Assembly: GCA_001563965.1 (NCBI GenBank)
Contig: LKMS01000027.1
Location: forward strand, 1 to 12,405
Direction: 5' to 3'
DNA: 12,405 bases
Source of the DNA: Haloferacaceae archaeon PL-Br10_E2g29
GTDB taxonomy: Archaea; Halobacteriota; Halobacteria; Halobacteriales; Haloferacaceae
Positions 7,459-12,405 of the stretch are shown here, piece by piece. The notes under the pieces were generated by a model, which was not told the DNA's origin, made no database searches, and was given only the letters and a program-made list of their open reading frames with translations. The position numbers were made by a program, and so were the translations under genes. The stretch's first letter is position 1. Every line of letters begins with the position of its first letter.

Positions 7459-8631
7459 ATGCAACTGCGCGTCGCCTTCGAAACGCTCGGCGAAGTGGTC
7501 GCTCACTACGAGTCACACGGCTACTCGGTTCGCACCGTCGAGACGACCACCGTCGACGACGTGCTCCGAGCGACGCTGACCGTCGCGGTTCCGCTTGACT
7601 CGTTGCGCTCGGCCCCAACGCGGCCAACCGACGTAACGGTTGTCGACGACGAGATTCGACTCTCGGTGCCGCTCGCGTCGCTGCCGCATCCCCCTTCACC
7701 ACGCGAGAGCGATGTTTCGGTGACCGAGGCAACCGTTGGCGGCGATGAACCGGTGGTGACGCTCACCCTGCTGATCGAACCGGAAGCCGAGTCGCCGTCG
7801 GCTGACTCGCAGGCGAGCGATGGGTCGTCCGACTTGTCGACGACGACCGTGTCGAACCCAGTGAATCGCCCGGAATCCTCGACGGTTGATCCGTCGCAAG
7901 ATTTGATCTCACCGACTGACTCCGATGCGGCCGACGCCACAGCCGCGTCGACCCCACGGTTCGAGGCGGTTCGCGACGAATCGGTTCCTCCCTACGAGGA
8001 CACCACATATCTGCAAACGTTGTACGACGAGTGCGACAACTTCCGCGAGATGAGTCGCCACATCGTGATGGATGTCTCCTCGGAGACCGTTCGGCGATAC
8101 ATGATCGAGGCCGACATTCACCAGCCGGCGTCGTACAATACGGCCAGAAACGAGTCCGAGGGCGATGATGCGGCCGACGGTGCTGTCGACGACGATCCCA
8201 TGAGCGGAGATACTGCCGCCGCCGGCGAAGAGGCCGCCACCGCCGCTGACATCGCCGCCGACACCGACTCATCTGCGGTGGAGCAGGAACCCGAACCGGC
8301 TACCGGTGTTCCGGCGGCGGGCGAACCCAACACGGTTGACGGGTCGCCGATGGATCCACACGAGCGGCTCGAAAACACCTCACTTGCGACCGATGGCCTC
8401 GGGCTGCCCGCGGAGCTCGGGCTCGATGACATTGTCGACGCGGTCGTCAGCGCGGCAACGGTTCACGAGGTCCAGCGCGAACTCGGTCTCGAGCGCGAGC
8501 AGACCCGCGATCTGCTCGAGCAACTCAATCTCATCGATCTCGTCAGCCGGCGACTGGCTCACTGCGACCAGCCGGTCTCGTACGACCAGGTGTTCGACCG
8601 ACTGAGCCAGTGTGTGCCCAGCGGGGCGTAA
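7459..8631 (+). CDS. Acidic protein with two HTH-like segments, haloarchaeal type, function unknown
   Basis: 390 aa, not assigned to a named family. Residues 1-110 are beta-rich, with three similar strand-like stretches (LRATLTVAVPLDSL, EIRLSVPLASL, PVVTLTLLIEP) that suggest an internal repeat. Residues ~110-175 are Ser/Asp/Thr-rich linker. Residues ~181-220 (YLQTLYDECDNFREMSRHI to VRRYMIEADI) look like a winged or simple HTH. Residues ~223-300 are a second disordered linker dominated by Asp, Glu and Ala. Residues ~321-365 (DDIVDAVVSAATVHEVQREL, then RDLLEQLNLID) look like a second HTH. The layout of DNA-binding-like modules joined by acidic linkers suggests a transcriptional regulator or adaptor. 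No catalytic motifs or membrane spans are seen. The ATG at 7459 is supported by the TATA spacing. It lies 88 bp after the hydrolase and 135 bp before the MTHFR gene on the same strand. Confidence 0.75.
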   Translation: MQLRVAFETLGEVVAHYESHGYSVRTVETTTVDDVLRATLTVAVPLDSLRSAPTRPTDVTVVDDEIRLSVPLASLPHPPSPRESDVSVTEATVGGDEPVVTLTLLIEPEAESPSADSQASDGSSDLSTTTVSNPVNRPESSTVDPSQDLISPTDSDAADATAASTPRFEAVRDESVPPYEDTTYLQTLYDECDNFREMSRHIVMDVSSETVRRYMIEADIHQPASYNTARNESEGDDAADGAVDDDPMSGDTAAAGEEAATAADIAADTDSSAVEQEPEPATGVPAAGEPNTVDGSPMDPHERLENTSLATDGLGLPAELGLDDIVDAVVSAATVHEVQRELGLEREQTRDLLEQLNLIDLVSRRLAHCDQPVSYDQVFDRLSQCVPSGA

Positions 8632-8634
8632 TCG

Positions 8635-8681
8635 GTTGACGGTTGCTTTGTTCGGTTTGCTCAGTTTATTCGGCCGTCAAC
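8635..8681 (+). repeat. Inverted repeat GTTGACGG...CCGTCAAC after the 390-aa gene
   Basis: Perfect 8-bp arms at 8635-8642 and 8674-8681 flank a 31-nt T-rich spacer, beginning only three bases after the TAA stop. It could be a loose terminator hairpin for the 390-aa gene or a dyad operator for the MTHFR gene, whose TATA-like box follows at ~8706. The long loop argues against a simple intrinsic terminator. Confidence 0.4.
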
Positions 8682-8698
8682 AGCCCGCAGCGACGACC

Positions 8699-8711
8699 TG
8701 TACTTAAATGG
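8699..8711 (+). promoter_or_regulatory. TATA-like box of the MTHFR gene
   Basis: CTGTACTTAAATG lies ~60 nt before the ATG at 8767, so a leader of ~35 nt is expected. The motif CCTGTTTTTA at 8750-8759 would then sit in the leader. Confidence 0.45.
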
Positions 8712-8766
8712 GTTCCGTGGCTCACCGATAAAGAAAAGTACGCACACGTCCTGTTTTTAACAACCC

Positions 8767-9621
8767 ATGTCGGTGCAATCGCCCGCGGCGACGTCGACCG
8801 GCGTTCAGACGCTGTTGACGACCGCTCGCTTCGAACTCATGCCGTTCGACAGCTTCGACGACGAAATCGAACACCTGCCAGACGGCGCGACGATCGCCAT
8901 CACGACCTCGCCACAGCTCGGCATCGAACGCACCGTCGATCGGTCCGAACAGGCCGCCGAACAGGGCTACGATGTCGTTCCGCACATCGCCGCCCGCTAC
9001 GTCGAAGGTCGCGCACATCTCGAATCGATCGCCGAGCGACTCACCGCGGCCGGCATCACCGACATCTTCGTTCCCGGCGGCGACCGCGAGGAACCCGCCG
9101 GCGAGTTCGAGTCCGCCTTCGATCTGCTTTCGGCGCTCGACGACACCGAGTACGCATTCGACGAAGTCGGCATTACGGGCTACCCCGAGGGCCACGCGTT
9201 CATCGACGAGGAGACGTTGGCCGACGCCATGGACAAGAAAGCGCCGTACGCGACCTACATCGTCACCCAACTGTGCTATGATCCCGACACCGTTCTGCGG
9301 TGGATCGAAACGGTTCGCGAACGTGGCGTCGACCTCCCCGTCGAAATCGGCATTCCGGGCGTGATGAACTACGCGAAGCTGATCAAAATCTCCCAGAAGG
9401 TCGGCGTCGGCGACTCGATCAGATTCCTCCAGAAAACAACGGGCATCGTCGACTTCGTCCGCCAGGCCATCTCCTCGCGGGGCAAGTACGAACCCGACGA
9501 CCTCATCGACGGACTGGCCCCCTACGTCGACGACCCCGAGTACAACATCCGCGGCGTTCACATCTACACGTTCAACCAGACGCCCGACACCGAGTCCTGG
9601 CGACACGGTCGGCTCGACTGA
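8767..9621 (+). CDS. metF: Methylenetetrahydrofolate reductase (MTHFR/MetF) homologue
   Basis: 284 aa, near the 290-300 aa of bacterial MetF. Landmarks in order: Glu23 in RFELMPFD (position of the catalytic glutamate of FEFFPP), PHIAAR at 72-77 (family PHLTC-like), Asp106 in VPGGD (family RGD), VGITGYPEGH at 134-143, YIVTQLCYD at 164-172 (family FITQLFFD), IGIPGVMNY at 194-202, and GVHIYTFN at 263-270. This covers the FAD/folate TIM barrel. By family it interconverts 5,10-methylene-THF and 5-methyl-THF. Beside a DmdA-like methyltransferase it could run oxidatively, returning 5-methyl-THF to 5,10-methylene-THF, as proposed in DMSP-demethylating bacteria; the alternative is ordinary methionine synthesis. 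Its end faces the DmdA-like gene, with terminators for both in the 148-bp gap. Direction of the reaction and the electron carrier are not readable from sequence. Confidence 0.85.
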   Translation: MSVQSPAATSTGVQTLLTTARFELMPFDSFDDEIEHLPDGATIAITTSPQLGIERTVDRSEQAAEQGYDVVPHIAARYVEGRAHLESIAERLTAAGITDIFVPGGDREEPAGEFESAFDLLSALDDTEYAFDEVGITGYPEGHAFIDEETLADAMDKKAPYATYIVTQLCYDPDTVLRWIETVRERGVDLPVEIGIPGVMNYAKLIKISQKVGVGDSIRFLQKTTGIVDFVRQAISSRGKYEPDDLIDGLAPYVDDPEYNIRGVHIYTFNQTPDTESWRHGRLD

Positions 9622-9629
9622 ACAGTCGA

Positions 9630-9650
9630 CACCCGTTGGGTGCCTTTTTT
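9630..9650 (+). terminator. Terminator of the MTHFR gene
   Basis: A 5-bp stem CACCC/GGGTG with a 3-nt loop is followed by CC and six Ts, starting 9 nt after the TGA at 9619-9621. This is a standard hairpin plus U-tract arrangement. Confidence 0.7.
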
Positions 9651-9729
9651 GCGAACACCGTCTGCGTTCGCACCGCTGTGCGTACAGACGATTACGTGAG
9701 CGGTCACTCAGGTTCTCCGCTCGTCCATG

Positions 9730-9761
9730 AAAAAAGAAGTCACCTCGCCCGGAGTGGTGAC
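9730..9761 (-). terminator. Terminator of the DmdA-like gene
   Basis: On the minus strand, just past the TAG at 9772-9770, a perfect 6-bp stem GTCACC/GGTGAC (9739-9744 and 9756-9761) with an 11-nt loop is followed by TTCTTTTTT (9730-9738). It pairs with the plus-strand terminator at 9630-9650 to insulate the two convergent genes. Confidence 0.7.
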
Positions 9762-9769
9762 CGCGTCGA

Positions 9770-11146
9770 CTAGTCGTCGCTCTCGGCTTGCGTCCGCGCG
9801 TTGAGTTTCGCCTGTTCGCGGGCGCTTGGGTTGACAGACTCTTTGAACGGCACCTTTGCGACCGTCGCGAACACCGGCTCGCCGGGCTCTTCGGCGTACT
9901 CGTCGGGCAGATGAACGCGGAACTCGAGGTCGAGATCGTTCTCGTAGATCTCGTCGTTAAGCGGTGTGTCGGTGGCTTCCTGCAGTTTCTCGGCGGGGAC
10001 GAATCCCATGCCGATGTTGGTTTCCAGATCCGGGTTCCACCACGGCGAAGTAAGGTACCCACACTCTTCGCCCGTTTCCGGATCGGAGATGAGCCAGAAG
10101 TCGGGTGCGTAGTCGCGGATCGGTTCGCCGGCCATCTTCAGGCCGACGAGTTTGTGGGTGAACGGATACTCGCCGTTTTCGATCTGTTCCTTCTGTGTTT
10201 CGAGGACGTCCTTGCCGATGTAGTCAGCTTCCTTGTCATCTTGAACGTGGTAGCCGAGGTTGACCTGGAACGGTGAGGTCTCGTGGTCGAGGTCTTGGCC
10301 CCACGACATGATGCCGGCGGCGATTCGACGGTGGTGTCCCGGTGCAATCTGCATCCCGCCGTGATCGACGACGCTCTCGTGGACCGGATCCCAGACGCGC
10401 TCGGCGTTCTCGTGAGCGTCTTTGACGTACACCTCGTAGCCTTTCTCGCCCGAAAAGCCCGTCTGGCTGATGAGCACGTCACAGCCGTCGATTTCGGCAT
10501 CCATCAGGCCGTAGTACGGGATGTCGCTGACCGCGTCGCCAACGACATCGACCATAACGTCCTCGGCGAGCGGGCCCTGAATCTGCATCGGCGCAACGTC
10601 GATTTCGTCAATCTCGACGTCGAAGTTCTTGCCGACGTTGACACCTTGGAGCCATTGCATCAGCGTCGAATCCGAGATGGAGAACCAGAACTCGTCCTCT
10701 TCGGGACGCAGCAGCACGGGATCGTTGAGAACGCCGCCCTCTTCGTTGCAGAGAATCACATACTTGCCGTCCATCGCGTCCATACTCGTCACATCGCGGG
10801 TGACGACGTAGTTGGTGAGCGCCTCGGCGTCGGGGCCTTTGACGCGAATCTGGCGCTCGACGGCAACGTCCCACAGCGTGACCGCGTTGGTGAGCGCGTC
10901 ATACTCGGCCATCGCCCCACCGTCTTCGGGTTCGACGAGTCCGCGTGGGTGATACTGGCGGTTGTAGACGGTACAGCGCCATGCGCCGTTTTCTTGGAAC
11001 GATTTGTGGAAAAACGGGGACTTGCGAACGCGGGTGGAAACCAGCATTTCGATGCCGGGATCGCCCGTCTGGCGCAGGTTGATCGGTACGGTTCGGTCGG
11101 ATTGGTCGACACTCGGGTAATTTGGATGCTCCTGGTTTCCGCTCAT
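9770..11146 (-). CDS. GcvT-family, DmdA-like tetrahydrofolate-dependent demethylase/methyltransferase
   Basis: 458 aa from the ATG at 11146. An in-frame GTG at 11158 is only ~17 nt from the TATA-like box at ~11175, so the ATG is preferred. The core resembles bacterial DMSP demethylase DmdA: LWDVAVERQI at 91-100, TRDV at 116-119 (the aspartate corresponding to the T-protein catalytic site), NEEGGVLNDPVLLR at 134-147, FWFSISDS at 153-160, VAPMQIQGPLAEDV at 184-197, and TGFSGEKGYEVYV at 229-241. By family it moves a methyl group from a methylated sulfonium or related compound to tetrahydrofolate, giving 5-methyl-THF. At 458 aa it is longer than typical DmdA (~370 aa), with ~60 extra N-terminal and an extended C-terminal region, so it belongs to a related subfamily whose substrate may be DMSP, glycine betaine or another osmolyte. 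No DmdB/C/D-like genes are in the window. A regulator gene lies directly upstream. Confidence 0.85.
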   Translation of the reverse strand: MSGNQEHPNYPSVDQSDRTVPINLRQTGDPGIEMLVSTRVRKSPFFHKSFQENGAWRCTVYNRQYHPRGLVEPEDGGAMAEYDALTNAVTLWDVAVERQIRVKGPDAEALTNYVVTRDVTSMDAMDGKYVILCNEEGGVLNDPVLLRPEEDEFWFSISDSTLMQWLQGVNVGKNFDVEIDEIDVAPMQIQGPLAEDVMVDVVGDAVSDIPYYGLMDAEIDGCDVLISQTGFSGEKGYEVYVKDAHENAERVWDPVHESVVDHGGMQIAPGHHRRIAAGIMSWGQDLDHETSPFQVNLGYHVQDDKEADYIGKDVLETQKEQIENGEYPFTHKLVGLKMAGEPIRDYAPDFWLISDPETGEECGYLTSPWWNPDLETNIGMGFVPAEKLQEATDTPLNDEIYENDLDLEFRVHLPDEYAEEPGEPVFATVAKVPFKESVNPSAREQAKLNARTQAESDD

Positions 11147-11170
11147 GCCTTTAGTCACTCACAAGAATTC

Positions 11171-11180
11171 ATTATAAACT
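11171..11180 (-). promoter_or_regulatory. TATA-like box of the DmdA-like gene
   Basis: The minus strand reads AGTTTATAAT, centred ~29 nt upstream of the ATG at 11146, predicting an essentially leaderless transcript. It shows the gene can be transcribed apart from the regulator upstream. Confidence 0.65.
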
Positions 11181-11200
11181 ATCACGCTCATAACTGCAGG

Positions 11201-11210
11201 TGTTTAAACA
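11201..11210. promoter_or_regulatory. Palindrome TGTTTAAACA upstream of the DmdA-like gene (candidate operator)
   Basis: A perfect 10-bp palindrome lies ~30 bp upstream of the TATA-like box. Read on the minus strand it is part of CCTGTTTAAACA, related to CCTGTTTTTA in front of paralogue A and of the MTHFR gene. Candidate activator site; the HTH_10 regulator next door is an obvious candidate ligand, not proven. Confidence 0.4.
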
Positions 11211-11299
11211 GGCTCGCTATCGCACTGTGCATGATCGCCAACAAATCCTCGTGAGTTGGCTCCACCAGTGAACGCACTTTCCTCCGGTGTACGGCCGTC

Positions 11300-11953
11300 T
11301 TACCGGTCGGCGTCGGCGATTGTACTCGAAATGAGGTTCCGCATGCCGCGTCGAAGCCGGCCGCTCATCGCGGTCGACGAGAGCCCGATTTTGTCGGCGG
11401 CTTCGTCGAGCGAGATGTCGCGTGGCTCGTTGAAATAGCCGTGTTCGTAGACGGTTTTGAGCGCGATGCGTTGCTCTTCGGTCAGCCCGTAGGAGGTTTC
11501 GTCGTTGGTGTTGCTGTTGCCGTAGATTTCGAGAATCTCCATCGAGATGTCGTTGCCCCTGGCGTACTCCCAGATCTCGCTCAGTGCCTCACGGTTCGGC
11601 AGCAAGAGCCGTACGAGCCAGCCGCCGTCGCGGGTTTCGGTGTGGATGAGAAAGCCGTTTACCTCGGTCGCGACCGTGCTGATTAGCTCCGTCTGCTCGG
11701 AGTGCTCAATGTAATAAATGCCGCCAGTGCCCGTCCAGTCGACGCATTTGTACGATTCGATCGTCGGATCCGCACCGAGTGCTACCTCCAGTTCGTCGCG
11801 ATCGGCATACTCGATAAAAAAGGGAAATTCCGTCGATCCCGGGTTCGTGTTGCCCTGTGTAATCACCCGGATACTGATGTCGCCGAGTCGCTGGACGGTT
11901 GGAATGAGCGCCAGCAACTCGTGTTCGATGTAGATCTTTGCGGTGATTGACAT
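11300..11953 (-). CDS. HTH_10-family (bacterio-opsin-activator-like) transcriptional regulator
   Basis: 217 aa. Residues 1-~150 form a mixed alpha/beta sensory-type region typical of the N-terminal part of these haloarchaeal proteins, with no recognisable cofactor motif. Residues ~157-209 are the HTH_10 domain: LTEEQRIALKTVYEHGYF, then PRDISLDEAADKIGLSST and a recognition-helix region ending RLRRGMRNLI. By family it binds promoter DNA and regulates nearby genes, often in response to a small molecule or redox/light state. It is the gene immediately upstream of the DmdA-like gene on the same strand (153-bp gap), so control of that gene is the natural guess. The ATG at 11953 is supported by a TATA-like box ~29 nt upstream, predicting a leaderless transcript. 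The ligand is unknown. Confidence 0.85.
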   Translation of the reverse strand: MSITAKIYIEHELLALIPTVQRLGDISIRVITQGNTNPGSTEFPFFIEYADRDELEVALGADPTIESYKCVDWTGTGGIYYIEHSEQTELISTVATEVNGFLIHTETRDGGWLVRLLLPNREALSEIWEYARGNDISMEILEIYGNSNTNDETSYGLTEEQRIALKTVYEHGYFNEPRDISLDEAADKIGLSSTAMSGRLRRGMRNLISSTIADADR

Positions 11954-11975
11954 GGGCAGTATTGACGGTGTCGGC

Positions 11976-11989
11976 TAATAATATATTGG
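11976..11989 (-). promoter_or_regulatory. TATA-like box of the HTH_10 regulator
   Basis: The minus strand reads CCAATATATTATTA, centred ~29 nt upstream of the ATG at 11953. This is the strongest TATA-like element in the window and predicts a leaderless transcript. Confidence 0.6.
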
Positions 11990-12343
11990 GGCTGTGATTT
12001 CGACTCTGTCTTTCTTGACTGGCTCGTCAGTGGGTTTCTGTCGTTTTCACTGTGCTCGTTGCCCGTTTTTGCATCCGCTGTATCCGGGGCAAACCCGCGT
12101 CATATCGGGATATCTATCGGCTGCTATCGAGCAGACATTGTGTGACAGGCTTTTACCACATAATCCAAAATATGACAAGAATAAAAGATAACCTGGGGTT
12201 TGCAAACAATGATGATAGATGGGTTCTATCACCGTTATCTATCCGTCTTCTCCGAACCATGTGAACCACTCTCACCAGATAATAAACACATTTGATTCTC
12301 CCCCCAACAACCCATACGGGTACACCTCGTTTCGCCTAGTGAA
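11990..12343. other. AT-rich non-coding region between the regulator and the right-edge gene
   Basis: The gap between the genes starting at 11953 (minus) and 12344 (plus) has noticeably lower GC than the rest and no convincing coding frame. It holds several small dyads: ATATC-GG-GATAT (12102-12113), CTGCT-n4-AGCAG (12121-12134), GTTTGCAAAC (12198-12207) and GATAGA-n5-TCTATC (12214-12230). A TATA-like AATAAACA near 12281-12288 could serve the plus-strand gene. It looks like a divergent regulatory region. Confidence 0.5.
12214..12243. repeat. GATA/TATC inverted repeats
   Basis: GATAGA (12214-12219) and TCTATC (12225-12230) form a perfect 6-bp dyad with a 5-nt spacer. A second ATCTATC arm at 12237-12243 also pairs with GATAGAT (12214-12220), so two alternative hairpins or binding registers are possible. 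Confidence 0.4.
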
Positions 12344-12405
12344 ATGAGTGAACCAACGCCCACGCGCGACACGCGAACAGACACGAAACTCTACCTTCCC
12401 GCATC
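12344..12405 (+). CDS. Unidentified protein, first 20 codons (runs off the window)
   Basis: An ATG at 12344 opens a frame that stays open to the window edge: a short hydrophilic, Thr/Arg/Asp-rich start (MSEPTPTRDTRTDTKLYLPA). A TATA-like element lies ~60 nt upstream. Too little is visible to name a family. Cytoplasmic tails like this precede the first membrane span in many haloarchaeal transporters, so an osmolyte or amine transporter would fit the neighbourhood, but nothing in the visible residues shows it. Confidence 0.4.
   Translation, partial: MSEPTPTRDTRTDTKLYLPA

Noticed and set aside
8722..10062. Minus-strand open frame (446 codons) across the MTHFR gene and the terminator region
   Set aside because: It overlaps the MTHFR gene on the opposite strand and the DmdA-like gene in another frame, and runs through both terminators.
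11146..11158. GTG at 11158 as start of the DmdA-like gene
   Set aside because: It is only ~17 nt from the TATA-like box, so it would lie upstream of the expected transcription start; the ATG at 11146 fits.
11994..12264. Short open frames in the 390-bp gap (65, 61 and 70 codons)
   Set aside because: Cys/His/Leu-rich compositions unlike acidic haloarchaeal proteins, no promoter spacing and mutual overlap; treated as non-coding.

Overview
The window looks like chromosomal DNA of a haloarchaeon. It is GC-rich with strongly acidic predicted proteins. AT-rich TATA-like elements sit about 25-37 bp upstream of several start codons, as in short-leader or leaderless archaeal transcripts. Regulators and small proteins are of haloarchaeal type (an HTH_10/bacterio-opsin-activator-like regulator and an acidic two-HTH-like protein). 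No RNA genes, insertion sequences, CRISPR arrays or origins were seen.

Left third (1-6276, all minus strand): the N-terminal part of a small PH-like-domain protein; a large FAD oxidoreductase fused to a folate-binding GcvT domain (dimethylglycine/sarcosine dehydrogenase family, 850 aa); a 141-aa EamA/DMT membrane protein; and a second, diverged paralogue of the oxidoreductase-GcvT fusion (858 aa). Each of the last three has its own TATA-like element.

Middle (6417-9621, all plus strand): an aspartoacylase/succinylglutamate-desuccinylase-like zinc hydrolase, a 390-aa acidic protein with two HTH-like segments, and a methylenetetrahydrofolate reductase (MTHFR/MetF) homologue. The MTHFR gene ends against a minus-strand gene, and two hairpin-plus-U-tract terminators lie between them.

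Right third (9770-12405): a GcvT-fold methyltransferase resembling the DMSP demethylase DmdA (minus), an HTH_10 regulator directly upstream of it (minus), a 390-bp AT-rich non-coding stretch with small dyads, and the first 20 codons of an unidentified plus-strand gene.

Reading of the whole: four genes act, by family, on tetrahydrofolate-bound one-carbon units. The DmdA-like protein would make 5-methyl-THF from a methylated onium compound. The MTHFR homologue would interconvert 5-methyl- and 5,10-methylene-THF. The two dehydrogenase-GcvT fusions would oxidise N-methyl groups and trap the carbon as 5,10-methylene-THF. The most economical hypothesis is a haloarchaeal methylated-osmolyte demethylation island, for example glycine betaine to dimethylglycine to sarcosine to glycine, or DMSP demethylation with separate N-methyl amine oxidation. 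Family membership is well supported by sequence; the substrates and the pathway as a unit are inference.
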